A stretch of 64,000 nucleotides of DNA from Herbaspirillum sp. SJZ106 (GCF_006715495.1 NZ_VFNI01000004.1:466815-530814), one strand, 5' to 3'; positions 42,202 through 51,634 are shown, counted from the first letter of the stretch. Numbers and translations are program-made. The notes: generated by a model from the sequence alone, not told the origin.

Positions 42202-44790
42202 CTAGAACCGCATCCTGAGGCCGGTCGTGGCAGATACGTAGTAGCTGCCCTTGAAATCGCTGTCGGCGGTCACTTCTCCGTAGATGCTGTAACGCTTGCC
42301 CCACGCATAGTTTCCGCCGACGCCCAGCCCGCCCCAGGTGCGTCCTTGACGCGTCTCGAGCGGCGTCCCCGCCACGATCACCCGAGTGCCATCGAGCAGC
42401 TCGCGCTTGAGATTGATCAAGCCATAGAAATTGAGCTGACGCAGTTCTCCGGCCGCGTCCGCTTCACCGCGCTGGTAATCGAAGGCGAGGCCAAGCCGTC
42501 CCTGCAGGCTTTCACCCTTGTCGCTGTCGACCTGCGCATTGAACCGGTCCTTGAAGCCGAAACTGGTCGAGGCATAGCTTAGCTGCGCCTGCGGGATGAC
42601 AGAGAATCCATCCTTGAGCGGAAGCGCGATGCCGGCTTCGATGCTCGCGGCATAGCCGCGCCCGGGCTGACCATTGACCAAGGAGCCGGCGAGCCTGGAG
42701 CCCAGATCGCTGCTGGACCAGGTGGCCTGGAGCTGCGTATCGACATACGCGCCTTGCTGGCCGTACCAGGTGAGGGTAGTGCCCACGCCATAGTATTTGG
42801 TGTCGATGCTGCCGTCGCCGTAGATCGAGGCTACCCGGGTGTCGGCGGTGCCGTAGCGGGCGGTCAAGCCACCCACCACGCGCGCGCCGTCTTTTTCGCC
42901 GGACAAGATGCGATCCACGCCGAACTGGGCCTGCCAGCTATCGATGTCTTGATGGCTGACGCTGGTGGATACCGATGGTTCAAGATGGCTTGTCTTGCCT
43001 TCGATGCGCCCCCAGACGCCATCCCGGTCGCGGTCCGTTGGATCATAGCGCCGATTGCCGACGCGCTGGCGCAAAGTCGGGACGCTGCTCAAGCCCAGCA
43101 GCGTCGTCGCATACGCCTCATAGACAGGGACACCGGGTTGGTAGAGCGGGCCGTTATCGGCAATACCGCCGGCAATGCCGGCTGCCAGCAGCGATGAGCG
43201 CAGATACCAATCGCCGTCGGCCGCATCTTTCTGCAGCACGTAACCATATGCGCCGGCGACCAAGGCGGATTGACCGTTGATGACGTAGTTTCCATTGGCC
43301 AGGTTGAATTGGCCGTTTGAGGCGCCGTTGACTCGCACCACCTGAATCCCTTGTTGCGTCTGGGCGCCCAGGCCACCGACATTGATTACCGTGACTGGCG
43401 TTGCACCCGCGGTGCTTCCGGTGATTACCAGGCGATCGGTCGGGGAACTGTCATCGCCCAGTTGGGTTTTGATCTCAAGGCCGCCGCCCGCAGGCATGTA
43501 GTTGCCGGCGATAGTCAGTGTTCCGAAGCTGTTGCTGTGGCCAGGAGCGATCACGCCGCTGTTGGTGGTCGGTCCGACTTGGCCTATACCTGTGAGCCGG
43601 CCGGCGGATGCGATATTGGTCGGGCCGCCAAGCACGCCATCAACCTGCAGCGTCCCAGCCTGGACCTCGGTGTTGCCTGTGAAGCTCGCGCTGTTGCCCG
43701 TGAGGGTCAGTGTTCCAAGGCCTAATTTGTTAAAAGTGGAGGTCCCGGTAAAGACAGTACCGATATCAATATTGTGCGTGTTGGTATCGAACCAGGCGCC
43801 TTCGGCGCCCACGGTCAGTGCGCTGAAGCCATTGAGGAAATTGGTTTCATTTCGTGTCGCACGCAGAATACCGCCATTGAGATTGAGAACGGCGGCGGCG
43901 CCGGCTCCCTTGATCACCGAGCCGGTTTCCAGAATGCCGCGCCCACTCGCATCGCCGAGCAGATTCAGCGTTCCGCTGGAGGTACCCATGCGGGCGACAT
44001 AGGTGTCGCTGCCGACCTGGATCAGGCCGCCTTTGTCGATGGTTACTGTGCCCAAGCCTTCGTAACCGACAGAAAGGAAGTCGCGGATCGTCCATGTCGA
44101 GAGGTTGCCGGTGCTGCTTGAAATATTGACGATGCCCGTACTGCCGGCGACGTAACCGACATAGCCGGCTGCATTGCCGCCGCCTGGCAGACTGGTCGTT
44201 ACCGCGGCGCCATCGAGAATGTTCAATGTGCCACTGCTAGTACCCGAGAAACCTAGATAGATATTATTCCCGGCGGCCCAGGTCGAGGCTCTGCCGCTGC
44301 CATCACGGCCTGTAACGGTAACGGTGCCGGTACCTGGGCCAGAGCCGTTGTCAACACCAATCAATCCCTGGTCGCTACGTACCAGGCCGCCATCATTGAT
44401 CAGCAGGATACCCGTGCCGGAGCCGCCGACTACAATCGGAGAGGAACTGGTCCAGGTAGAGGGATTACCAAGGGCATCGCCACCAGTGACAGTCACCGTA
44501 CCGGTACCGCCATCCATCCCGATCATGCCGAATCCGTTGCTCACGGTACCGCCGCCGGTAAGCGTCAGCGTGCCGGCGGCGCCATCTCCGACAATGAGGT
44601 CACCGCCGACAACCCAGTCCGGCGTCACAGTGGGGCCAGGAGTCACGGCGCCGGTGCTGCTCACCGATTGCGCATACGCTGGCGGTATGTCCGCAGTCGC
44701 GGCGACCAGCGTGACGATCGCGGTGGTCAAAAACAAGGGCCGGCGGAAACCGGCGGCATGGGCGCCGTCCTTTACCGTGCCAGGCGTCAT
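42202..44790 (-). CDS. Classical (type Va) autotransporter
   Basis: An 862-aa outer membrane autotransporter. A long signal (about 1-41, ending PPAYAQ) leads into a passenger of repetitive beta-helix (GTGTVTVTG, GTLNILDGA; about 45-540) and the AT barrel (about 590-862), ending in RMRF with terminal Phe. The pattern LTGNTEVQAGTLQVDGVLGG is the autotransporter passenger repeat. No serine-protease motif was seen, so adhesion or aggregation is more likely than proteolysis. A good promoter with an internal palindrome lies 110-135 bases upstream. Confidence 0.9.
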   Translation of the reverse strand: MTPGTVKDGAHAAGFRRPLFLTTAIVTLVAATADIPPAYAQSVSSTGAVTPGPTVTPDWVVGGDLIVGDGAAGTLTLTGGGTVSNGFGMIGMDGGTGTVTVTGGDALGNPSTWTSSSPIVVGGSGTGILLINDGGLVRSDQGLIGVDNGSGPGTGTVTVTGRDGSGRASTWAAGNNIYLGFSGTSSGTLNILDGAAVTTSLPGGGNAAGYVGYVAGSTGIVNISSSTGNLSTWTIRDFLSVGYEGLGTVTIDKGGLIQVGSDTYVARMGTSSGTLNLLGDASGRGILETGSVIKGAGAAAVLNLNGGILRATRNETNFLNGFSALTVGAEGAWFDTNTHNIDIGTVFTGTSTFNKLGLGTLTLTGNSASFTGNTEVQAGTLQVDGVLGGPTNIASAGRLTGIGQVGPTTNSGVIAPGHSNSFGTLTIAGNYMPAGGGLEIKTQLGDDSSPTDRLVITGSTAGATPVTVINVGGLGAQTQQGIQVVRVNGASNGQFNLANGNYVINGQSALVAGAYGYVLQKDAADGDWYLRSSLLAAGIAGGIADNGPLYQPGVPVYEAYATTLLGLSSVPTLRQRVGNRRYDPTDRDRDGVWGRIEGKTSHLEPSVSTSVSHQDIDSWQAQFGVDRILSGEKDGARVVGGLTARYGTADTRVASIYGDGSIDTKYYGVGTTLTWYGQQGAYVDTQLQATWSSSDLGSRLAGSLVNGQPGRGYAASIEAGIALPLKDGFSVIPQAQLSYASTSFGFKDRFNAQVDSDKGESLQGRLGLAFDYQRGEADAAGELRQLNFYGLINLKRELLDGTRVIVAGTPLETRQGRTWGGLGVGGNYAWGKRYSIYGEVTADSDFKGSYYVSATTGLRMRF

Positions 44791-44898
44791 GGTATCCCCC
44801 CTTTTTTATTTATCCGTTCAACGCGCGCATTGCCAGCGCGGCTGCGCCGTCCAAGAGTGATGCATACGCTTGCGTCAAACGATAGTCGGCTGGGATTT

Positions 44899-44926
44899 AT
44901 TGTAAATAGTTAATAATTAACGTCAA
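44899..44926 (-). promoter_or_regulatory. Autotransporter promoter with spacer palindrome
   Basis: Minus strand: TTGACG (44926-44921), 16-bp spacer, TACAAT (44904-44899). The spacer and the edge of the -35 contain the palindrome GTTAAT-A-ATTAAC (44909-44921), a likely repressor site. Confidence 0.6.
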
Positions 44927-44966
44927 TCTTTATCAAGAAATGGCTGCCGTCCTTCTGACAGCGCGA

Positions 44967-46475
44967 TCAAGATTGCCGAAGATGCCAATGAGACATCTTC
45001 CTTTTCAATCGCCGGTATCCAATGACGATTCCGGTCAGCGACAAGCAGAAGCCGCCAAGGCTCAGGACGATCAGCGTCGCCTCCCGCAGCCAGCCGGCGG
45101 CGAGCATGAAGCGCAGGTCCCAGCTGTGCAGGAAGCTGAACAACCAGCGGTCGATACGCTGGGCGCGGTCGGCGCTCAGTGCGACCTGTCCGCTGGCGAC
45201 ATCGATGTAGACCCGGGTGGCGCCAACGTCGCCGAAACTGAGCTTGAGCACCGGCAACTTGCGCTCCGAGCCGCCCATCATGGCTTCCGGATCGCGGCGG
45301 TAGTAGTAGGCATCGTAGACATGCATCAACCCGGCGCCCGAGACTGGCGCCGGCAGTAGCACGGAGGCAGCCTGCTCCAGTCTCGCCAGAGGCCATTGGC
45401 GCATTACCGACAGCCTTGCGCGCTCGGCCGTGACAATGCGAGTACGGTCGTTGGCGTCCCGCGCCAGCACGAACGGTTCGCCGGCCAGATTCTTCCATTC
45501 CAGCTCCACCGCATGGAAATCGTCCTGTTCCAATGCGAGCAGCAGGTCGCGCGGACTTGCATCGAGATGGCGCTCGCCCGGCGATGCCCCGGCATATCCG
45601 GCCAGATCGGGGCGCTGGGAGGGGGAAAAGGCGTTCAGCGGGTTCATCGACATCAGGCCGCTGAAGATCCAGGTCAGCGTGATCGCGGCGAAGCCCAGGC
45701 CGAGAATGTGATGCCAGCGCATCCACCCCGGCAAGAAGGGCGAGTGCGAACCGGATTTGTAGGGACGGGCAAAGCGCCAGCGCCATAGGCCGACCACAAT
45801 GCCGCTGCAGGCGACCAGTACGCAGCCGGCCGACAATACGATGACCGTCCAGGTCCAGAGCGGGTCGCTGGAGCGGTTCTTGAACAGGTACAGCCAGTGC
45901 AGCCAGGCGCCGGCGAAATTCCACAGCCGCTGCAGGCGCGGCGCCTGCATGACGACCTCGCCCGTATGCGAGGAGACGTACAACAGCGTTCCGGCGGGAT
46001 CGTCCATCTGCACCATATGGAGCGGACGATGGGCGTTGAGGCCGCCGGAGTGCGTCCATCGATCCTCGTTGACCGTGCCGAGATAATCCGATCCGGCTGC
46101 CGGCATGAACAAGCCGGCGGCGCGGCGGGCGGACTGCGCATCGAAACTGTCCAGGCGCTGGCCGCTGACCGCATCCACGCTGGAAAGCGTTCCGTCGCGC
46201 AGGTACAGGATGTAGCGCGCCTGTCCGGAAGCGGCATTGAGCACCAGCCGCGAGACATCGCGACCGGCCAGCGCCTGCGATGGCCGCAGGGTGTCCGCGC
46301 CGGTCAGCGGCGGCAGCGCCTTGAGCCGGTCCCAAGGCGTGAGCTTGGGATAGCCGACAAACAGCATCACCACGCCGCTGGCGAACCACAGCGCCATCAG
46401 CAGGCAGCCGGCGACGCCGCACCAGCGGTGCGTCAGATAGGTCCAGCGTCGCAGGTGTGACGAGATCGCGCTCAT
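44967..46475 (-). CDS. PepSY-associated membrane protein (PiuB/FoxB-like)
   Basis: A 502-aa inner-membrane protein with about four transmembrane segments: near residues 18-40 (CGVAGCLLMALWFASGVVMLF), 195-220, 250-275 and 450-475. PepSY-type periplasmic segments lie between them. TM ends carry histidines (LTHRWCG, GWMRWHHILG), as in heme-binding reductase-like relatives. Such proteins accompany TonB receptors and are linked to reductive iron release from siderophores. It begins 5 bp after the receptor gene stop, so they are cotranscribed. Confidence 0.85.
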   Translation of the reverse strand: MSAISSHLRRWTYLTHRWCGVAGCLLMALWFASGVVMLFVGYPKLTPWDRLKALPPLTGADTLRPSQALAGRDVSRLVLNAASGQARYILYLRDGTLSSVDAVSGQRLDSFDAQSARRAAGLFMPAAGSDYLGTVNEDRWTHSGGLNAHRPLHMVQMDDPAGTLLYVSSHTGEVVMQAPRLQRLWNFAGAWLHWLYLFKNRSSDPLWTWTVIVLSAGCVLVACSGIVVGLWRWRFARPYKSGSHSPFLPGWMRWHHILGLGFAAITLTWIFSGLMSMNPLNAFSPSQRPDLAGYAGASPGERHLDASPRDLLLALEQDDFHAVELEWKNLAGEPFVLARDANDRTRIVTAERARLSVMRQWPLARLEQAASVLLPAPVSGAGLMHVYDAYYYRRDPEAMMGGSERKLPVLKLSFGDVGATRVYIDVASGQVALSADRAQRIDRWLFSFLHSWDLRFMLAAGWLREATLIVLSLGGFCLSLTGIVIGYRRLKRKMSHWHLRQS

Positions 46476-46480
46476 CGCAT

Positions 46481-48649
46481 TCAGAAACGATGATTCATCG
46501 TCAACTGCACTTCACGTCCGGGACCGTACAACCACTGGGTATTCGTGTAGTACGCGGTGGTGAAGTAGTGCTTGTCGAACACGTTGTTGGCGCGCAGCGT
46601 GAGCGTGGTGGCTTGGGTGGCCTGCCACTGCAGGGCCAGGTCGGTGCTGGTGTAGGCCGGCAGCTTCAACGTGTTGGCATTGTCGGCATAGCGCTGCCCC
46701 ACGTATTGCAAGCCGCCGCTGGCGGTCCAGGCGGGAATGAAGTTCCAGCTCAGCCAGACGTTGGCCAGGCGCTCGGGCACATTGGGCGGGACATTGCCGC
46801 TGCGCGAGACCGCGGCGCCGCCCACCGACTCGGCGAAGTCGTCGAAGCGCGCCCGCAGCACGGTGGCGTTGGCGTCCAGCTTCCAGTTTTCCGCGAACGC
46901 CAGCGCCAGGCTGGCCTCGATGCCGCGCGAGGATTGCTGGCCGACTTGTACGCTCAGGCTGGGATTGGACGGATCGCGGGTCAGCAGATTGTTCTTGCGG
47001 ATGTCGTAGACCGCCAGCGTCCATTCGCCGCGCTTGTCCCAGAACACCTGTTTGACGCCGGCTTCGATCTGCCGGCCGGTGGATAAACTGAATTTGCTGT
47101 TGGCCTGGGTCATGAACAACATGCTGCTCACAGGGGCGGCCGCCTTCGAATACTGCCCATAAATACTCAGATCGGGCGTAATGGCGTAAACCGAGCCCAG
47201 GCGCCAGCCGAGATTGGAAAAGCTCTGGTCGAAGCCGCCGGTGCCGTTAACCAGATCGGCGCGTGAGATATCGGAATGGTCATAGCGCAGGCCGGCCAGC
47301 ACGGTCAGCTTGTCGGTCAGGTCCAGCTTGTCTTCGGAAAACACCGAGTACTGGGACGCCCGGGTGCGAAAGCGCGGGAGGAACGCGGGTACGCCGACGC
47401 CGCTGGCATAGGCGCCGGGATCGAAACTGTAGGGATTGACCGGACTGAAGCTGCCGGCATAGGTGTTGTTGGTGTGCGTGAACGAAGCGGAGTTGATGTC
47501 GAAGCCGACCGACACCTGGTTCTTCAGGCCGAACACATGGCCTTTGAACGTGGCATCGGTAGTATTGCCGGTCTGCGATTGGTCGTGGCGGATTTCGGTC
47601 GCATCGCCGCGGTCGACCAGGCCGGTCGATGCGTTGTAGACATAGCGCTCGGCATTGCGCCAGTAGCGGTTGCTGTTGATCTGGTACAGCCGCGTGCGGA
47701 TGGTGGTGTCCGGGTTCGGCGTCCATTGCGCCTCCAGCTGGGCCCAGCGATCCTTGTAGTCGATGGTGCCGTCGCCGACGTTGTAATTGCGCTCACGTAT
47801 GGCGTCGAGAGGCTGGCCGTTGACCAGCGGCGTACCGAAGTAGGCCATGGGCCGCTGATGCCCCTGGGCATAGCTGAACTGCACGAAGAAATCCGGATTG
47901 ACGTCCAGGCGCAGCGCCCCGGAGAAGCTCAGGTTGTTGGAGTTGCCGCGGTCTACCCAGCCGTCCGAGCGGTCGCCGCTGATGTCGAAGCGATAGGAGA
48001 GCATGTCGTTGATTGCGCCGCCGCTGCCCAATCCCAGTCGCTGCGTGTTGTGGGTGCCGACGGTGGCTTGCACCTCGTTTTCGATCTTGCCGCGGGTGGG
48101 CTTTTTCGGCACCACGTTGACCACGCCGCCGATGGCGCCATCGCCGTAGATCACCGAGGCCGGGCCGCGCAGCACCTCGATGCGATCGATGCTCCAGGTG
48201 TCGAACGGATAGGTGACGCCCACGCCGCCGTACTGACGCACGCCGTCATACAGGCGCATGACCGACGTGGCGTCGGTAAAGCCGCGCGCCGACAGTGCGC
48301 TGCCGCTGTTGCCGGGATGTCCCATGCTGCTGTAGCCGGGGGCGCGGGTGATGGCATCGGTGATGCTGGCGTCGCCGCGTTCTTCCAGCTGTTTGCGCGT
48401 GATGACGCTGACGCTGGCCGGTGTTTGCATCGACGTCAGATCCAGGTTGGAACCGACTGCGACCGGATTTTGCAATTGCGCCGGGCTTTGGGCGGATACC
48501 GTGATTTCCGGCAATGCGGCGTCGGCATCCTGTGCCTGGGCGGTGCCTGCCAGGCACAGCAAAGGCAGCGCGCAGGGAGCGCAGGCCAGGGTGCGGCGCA
48601 GCTGAAGATGGAGGAGGGCGAGGGTTCGTTGTTTTTGTATGGCGTTCAT
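46481..48649 (-). CDS. TonB-dependent siderophore receptor
   Basis: A 722-aa outer membrane ferric-siderophore receptor. Signal peptide about 1-40 (ending GTAQAQ); plug domain about 60-170 (ASVSVITRKQLEERGDASITD, IEVLRGPASVIYGDGAIGG, VVPKKPT); 22-strand barrel ending LTMNHRF. No N-terminal signalling domain, so it does not control a sigma factor. The start at 48649 gives a sensible signal peptide, although its ribosome site is weak. It is the second gene of a DUF2946-receptor-PepSY unit. The ligand is unknown and need not be the siderophore of the NRPS cluster. Confidence 0.92.
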   Translation of the reverse strand: MNAIQKQRTLALLHLQLRRTLACAPCALPLLCLAGTAQAQDADAALPEITVSAQSPAQLQNPVAVGSNLDLTSMQTPASVSVITRKQLEERGDASITDAITRAPGYSSMGHPGNSGSALSARGFTDATSVMRLYDGVRQYGGVGVTYPFDTWSIDRIEVLRGPASVIYGDGAIGGVVNVVPKKPTRGKIENEVQATVGTHNTQRLGLGSGGAINDMLSYRFDISGDRSDGWVDRGNSNNLSFSGALRLDVNPDFFVQFSYAQGHQRPMAYFGTPLVNGQPLDAIRERNYNVGDGTIDYKDRWAQLEAQWTPNPDTTIRTRLYQINSNRYWRNAERYVYNASTGLVDRGDATEIRHDQSQTGNTTDATFKGHVFGLKNQVSVGFDINSASFTHTNNTYAGSFSPVNPYSFDPGAYASGVGVPAFLPRFRTRASQYSVFSEDKLDLTDKLTVLAGLRYDHSDISRADLVNGTGGFDQSFSNLGWRLGSVYAITPDLSIYGQYSKAAAPVSSMLFMTQANSKFSLSTGRQIEAGVKQVFWDKRGEWTLAVYDIRKNNLLTRDPSNPSLSVQVGQQSSRGIEASLALAFAENWKLDANATVLRARFDDFAESVGGAAVSRSGNVPPNVPERLANVWLSWNFIPAWTASGGLQYVGQRYADNANTLKLPAYTSTDLALQWQATQATTLTLRANNVFDKHYFTTAYYTNTQWLYGPGREVQLTMNHRF

Positions 48650-48806
48650 GTCGATGTCAAAGCAGGGGAGGCCGTCTTCGGGCAGGCCGATGGACGGCAC
48701 GGAGGCCGGGCGCGATGTGCGGTATCGGCATCGGCGTTCATATGGCGTATGACGCATGGCGGCGTGACCGGGGAAATGGCACAAATGGCACGCCGGAAAC
48801 GCATGC

Positions 48807-49187
48807 TCAGGACATGCTGGCGGGCGGTCCGCGGGAGTGCCGGCTCAGCCAAGGTGGCGGCGAGCGATGAGTGAAGCTGCTTGGTGATTGCACGCGCAAT
48901 GGGCGTGCGGATGGCTGCGGCAGGTCGAAGCGCGCGGGTATTGCATGAGCGATGTCCTGCTTGCTGCAGAAGGCGCAGTGCGTGACATGGGCGTTCGCAT
49001 CGTTCTTTCCGGGCGAGCCTTGGTCGGCAAGGGCTGCCGCCCCGGAGACCGAGCAGATGTCGATCCACGCCTGCATGCCCGGCGCGGCGCCGGCGCGCGC
49101 ATGCATCGTCCCGGACCACAGCATTGCCAGGATGGAGGCAATGGTGATCCAGGCGATAAGGCGCAGCTTCGGCAAGGACATTTGCAT
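48807..49187 (-). CDS. DUF2946-type small exported protein
   Basis: A 126-aa protein with an N-terminal membrane or signal segment (LIAWITIASILAMLWSG) and the conserved HCAFC motif after a polar stretch, characteristic of DUF2946. The family is found beside copper or iron uptake and resistance genes and may bind metal through the Cys/His motif. Its stop is 157 bp before the TonB receptor start on the same strand, suggesting a joint operon. The tail from residue 95 is Ser/Pro/Arg-rich and weakly conserved-looking. Confidence 0.75.
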   Translation of the reverse strand: MQMSLPKLRLIAWITIASILAMLWSGTMHARAGAAPGMQAWIDICSVSGAAALADQGSPGKNDANAHVTHCAFCSKQDIAHAIPARFDLPQPSARPLRVQSPSSFTHRSPPPWLSRHSRGPPASMS

Positions 49188-49405
49188 GGCCGCAGATTCT
49201 AACGCCGGCGGCAGCGGAGTCGTGGAATCCGGCTTGACCGGAAAATCGAAGAAATTCGAGCCAAAACCCTTGCTGCCAAAGGTTTTGCAAGGATTTACAA
49301 GTTCCGAGGGAGGGCGCCTGATGCGACAATTTGCCGCGGCCCGGGGATGGTCACGGGCAGGTTAAGCCTCCCGGCGGCCCTTTGCCAGGCGCAGGCCTGA
49401 TGGCA

Positions 49406-49828
49406 TCAGAGGAGTTGGCGTGTCTGGGCGAGGGGCGATGAACGCTGCCCATCCAAAATGTCGGGAAGAATGGTCTCGATACAGTCGGCCAACGCCTCAA
49501 CTCTTTCGCCCACGGTTCTTCCCAGCGGAGTCAAGGAATATTCCACGTGGGGCGGGACAGTCTCATAAGACTTCCGATGAACCAAGCCGTGTGCTTCCAG
49601 GCGCTTCAAGGTTTGCGACAACATTTTTTCGCTTACGCCACCGACCATTCTGCGCAGCTCGCTGAAACGTCGAACGTCGCCCATCAGAACGATGAGTAGC
49701 AATGTGCCCCAAGGACTTGTGACGTCTTTGAGTACCTCGCGACAAGGGCAATCGGTTGATGTGAGCCCCCCGCGTCGGACTTGCGCGGAAAAAGACTCAG
49801 AGGCGATCGGTTTGGGTTGCATTGCCAT
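49406..49828 (-). CDS. HxlR-family transcriptional regulator
   Basis: A 140-aa winged-helix regulator. The pattern CPCREVLKDVTSPWGTLLLI, RRFSELRRMVGGVSEKMLSQ and LVHRKSYETVPPHVEYSLT is the HxlR domain. The N-terminal Cys pair (CPC) resembles redox-sensing members such as QorR/HypR, suggesting response to quinones or disulfide stress. It is divergent from qorB, the same layout as ytfH/ytfG in E. coli, with a dyad in between. Confidence 0.9.
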   Translation of the reverse strand: MAMQPKPIASESFSAQVRRGGLTSTDCPCREVLKDVTSPWGTLLLIVLMGDVRRFSELRRMVGGVSEKMLSQTLKRLEAHGLVHRKSYETVPPHVEYSLTPLGRTVGERVEALADCIETILPDILDGQRSSPLAQTRQLL

Positions 49829-49853
49829 CTCGACACTAACCTTTCGGTGCGTA

Positions 49854-49883
49854 CTTACGGAATGTAAGGTAATGAATTATTGT
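49854..49883. promoter_or_regulatory. HxlR operator and qorB promoter
   Basis: CTTAC-GGAAT-GTAAG (49854-49868) is a short perfect dyad. It overlaps a plausible plus-strand promoter, TTACGG (49855-49860), 17 bp, TATTGT (49878-49883), 35 bases before qorB. Confidence 0.5.
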
Positions 49884-49917
49884 AAGTGCCCTACGCAACC
49901 ACACCAAGGAATTTGCC

Positions 49918-50781
49918 ATGATAGTTGTTACAGGAGCCACAGGGCAGCTCGGTCGTCTGGTCATTGAAAACCTTTTACGCACAGAACCCGCATCAAGCAT
50001 CATCGCAGCAGTTCGCAACCCAACGAAGGCGACCGATTTATCGGATCGCGGCGTCCAAGTCCGCCAGGCTGATTACACGCAGCCAGCATCGCTTAGGACA
50101 GCGCTTGCCGGCGCGGATAAGCTATTACTCATATCTTCGAACGAACTTGCGCCCGGACAGCGCGCCTCTCACCACCAGGCTGTAATCGACGCGGCGATTG
50201 ATTGTGAAATCAAGCTGATCGGATACACGAGCGTACTGCACGCCAATACATCCCCGCTGGGATTGGCGGCCGATCACGTCCAAACCGAGGCGATGCTTAA
50301 AGCATCAGCCATCCCATTCGTTGTCTTGCGCAATGGCTGGTACACCGAAAATTACACGATTTCAATTCCAACGGCGCTGGCGCACGGCGCGTTGATGGGC
50401 AGTGCCGGCGACGGACGAATTGCATCGGCTGCGCGGGCTGACTATGCTGCCGCAGCTGCGCTGGCGATGACGCTTCCCGATCAGGCCGGACGGGTCTATG
50501 AACTGGCGGGGGACACGGCCTATACCTTGTCGGAGTTCGCGGCCGAAGTCTCGCGCCAGTCAGGCAAGACAGTCAATTACATCAACCTGCCGCGTGCCGA
50601 ATACAAATCGGCGCTTGCCGGCTTTGGCCTGCCAGAATCAATCGCGGATCTGCTTGCAGATTCTGACAGCGGCGCTTCGCAAGGCGGCCTTTTCGACGAT
50701 ACGCGCCAGCTCAGTAGATTGATCGGACGACCAACAACACCGATGGCAGAGACGATTGCCGCGGAACTGACGCATAAATAA
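49918..50781 (+). CDS. qorB: NAD(P)H:quinone oxidoreductase, QorB-like (NmrA family)
   Basis: A 287-aa atypical SDR, same length as E. coli QorB (286 aa). It has the dinucleotide motif VTGATGQLGRLV (residues 4-15) and the NmrA-like layout KLIGYTSVLHANTSPLGLA, VLRNGWYTENY and PRAEYKSALAGFGLP. It reduces quinones with NADPH in the cytoplasm and is linked to quinone or oxidative stress. Regulation by the divergent HxlR protein is likely. Base composition is less GC-rich than the siderophore genes downstream. Confidence 0.85.
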   Translation: MIVVTGATGQLGRLVIENLLRTEPASSIIAAVRNPTKATDLSDRGVQVRQADYTQPASLRTALAGADKLLLISSNELAPGQRASHHQAVIDAAIDCEIKLIGYTSVLHANTSPLGLAADHVQTEAMLKASAIPFVVLRNGWYTENYTISIPTALAHGALMGSAGDGRIASAARADYAAAAALAMTLPDQAGRVYELAGDTAYTLSEFAAEVSRQSGKTVNYINLPRAEYKSALAGFGLPESIADLLADSDSGASQGGLFDDTRQLSRLIGRPTTPMAETIAAELTHK

Positions 50782-50967
50782 CTGCTGGCATCACTGCTGG
50801 CACATTGTCGCCAAGTCAACGCCTTGCCCACCAGCGTGATGCGCCGCATTGCGCTGATCTGTTGGTTGCACTCAGCCTCTGCCGCGTCGCGGCTTGGCTG
50901 ATTGCCACTTGATTGATTTAGCTGACGGTATCGACGATCGGTTGTTTGTTTCTTACAGGAAGTTTCA

Positions 50968-51369
50968 ATGGGTATTCGATTTCTCAAGATCGCGGCGATC
51001 TATCTCTTCGTCGGCGCGTTACTTGGCGGCTATATGGGGGCCACCGAAAACTTTGCCTTGGCCCCAGTCCATGCACATCTCGCCTTGCTAGGCTGGGCTT
51101 CGCTCGCGCTTGCAGGGTTGATCTATCACCTTTACCCGGCGGCGGCGCTGACGCCGCTCGCGCGAATTCATTTCTGGCTGCACAACATCGGCCTGCCATT
51201 CTTCATGCTCGCTCTCGGCTTGGTGCTTACCGGTCATACGGCGGCAGTTCCAATCGTATCCATCTCTGCCGCTAGCGTCATTATTGGCCTGGCAGCGTTC
51301 ACCGCGAACGTTTTGATGAATGTGAAAGCCAATAACCAAGAAGAAGCAGGGCGGCGAACGCCGCTTTGA
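50968..51369 (+). CDS. Small four-helix membrane protein (cytochrome oxidase subunit I-like)
   Basis: A 133-aa protein with four predicted membrane helices (about 5-25, 36-57, 70-92 and 95-118). Conserved-looking histidines occur in VHAHLALLGW and ARIHFWLHNIG. This resembles the short proteins annotated as cbb3/NorB-like cytochrome oxidase subunit I relatives, which may bind heme but lack the full catalytic subunit. Function unknown. AGGAAG lies before the ATG. It is 186 bp after qorB, probably transcribed separately. Confidence 0.75.
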   Translation: MGIRFLKIAAIYLFVGALLGGYMGATENFALAPVHAHLALLGWASLALAGLIYHLYPAAALTPLARIHFWLHNIGLPFFMLALGLVLTGHTAAVPIVSISAASVIIGLAAFTANVLMNVKANNQEEAGRRTPL

Positions 51370-51462
51370 ATCGCCTCGGAATTTGAGGGGGCTCCAACTC
51401 TTGAGAATCAAGATTTTTGATCCTCGCGGCGTGTCGCTACCCGTGTCGACCAGAGCAGAATG

Positions 51463-51537
51463 TGAAAGTCCAATTCTAAAAACCGCAGCGTCTTTATGTC
51501 TCCCATGAAATAAAGACGGCGTGCTTAAGGACTTTCA
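51463..51537. repeat. Nested inverted repeats (two-tier stem-loop)
   Basis: Outer arms TGAAAGTCC (51463-51471) / GGACTTTCA (51529-51537) enclose inner arms CGTCTTTAT (51489-51497) / ATAAAGACG (51510-51518). All arms are perfect 9-mers. No poly-T follows, so it is not a plain terminator. Confidence 0.65.
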
Positions 51538-51611
51538 GCTTGATGTGCCATTCCCGGCCTTATCCCTGCCTTATCCCGGCATGGCCTCATGTAGGCATAC
51601 CCCTTCCAATT

Positions 51612-51634
51612 GATAATGGTTCTTGTTACTATTA
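51612..51634. promoter_or_regulatory. Fur-box-like site upstream of ECF sigma gene
   Basis: GATAATGGTTCTTGTTACT matches the spaced hexamers of the Fur consensus at its left half and core, with weaker right half. It lies in AT-rich DNA 277 bases before the sigma gene. Iron-replete repression would match known control of PvdS and OrbS genes. Confidence 0.6.

Noticed and set aside
48851..49330. Short plus-strand ORFs opposite the DUF2946 gene
   Set aside because: Shadows of the DUF2946 reading frame, which has a membrane segment and the HCAFC motif.
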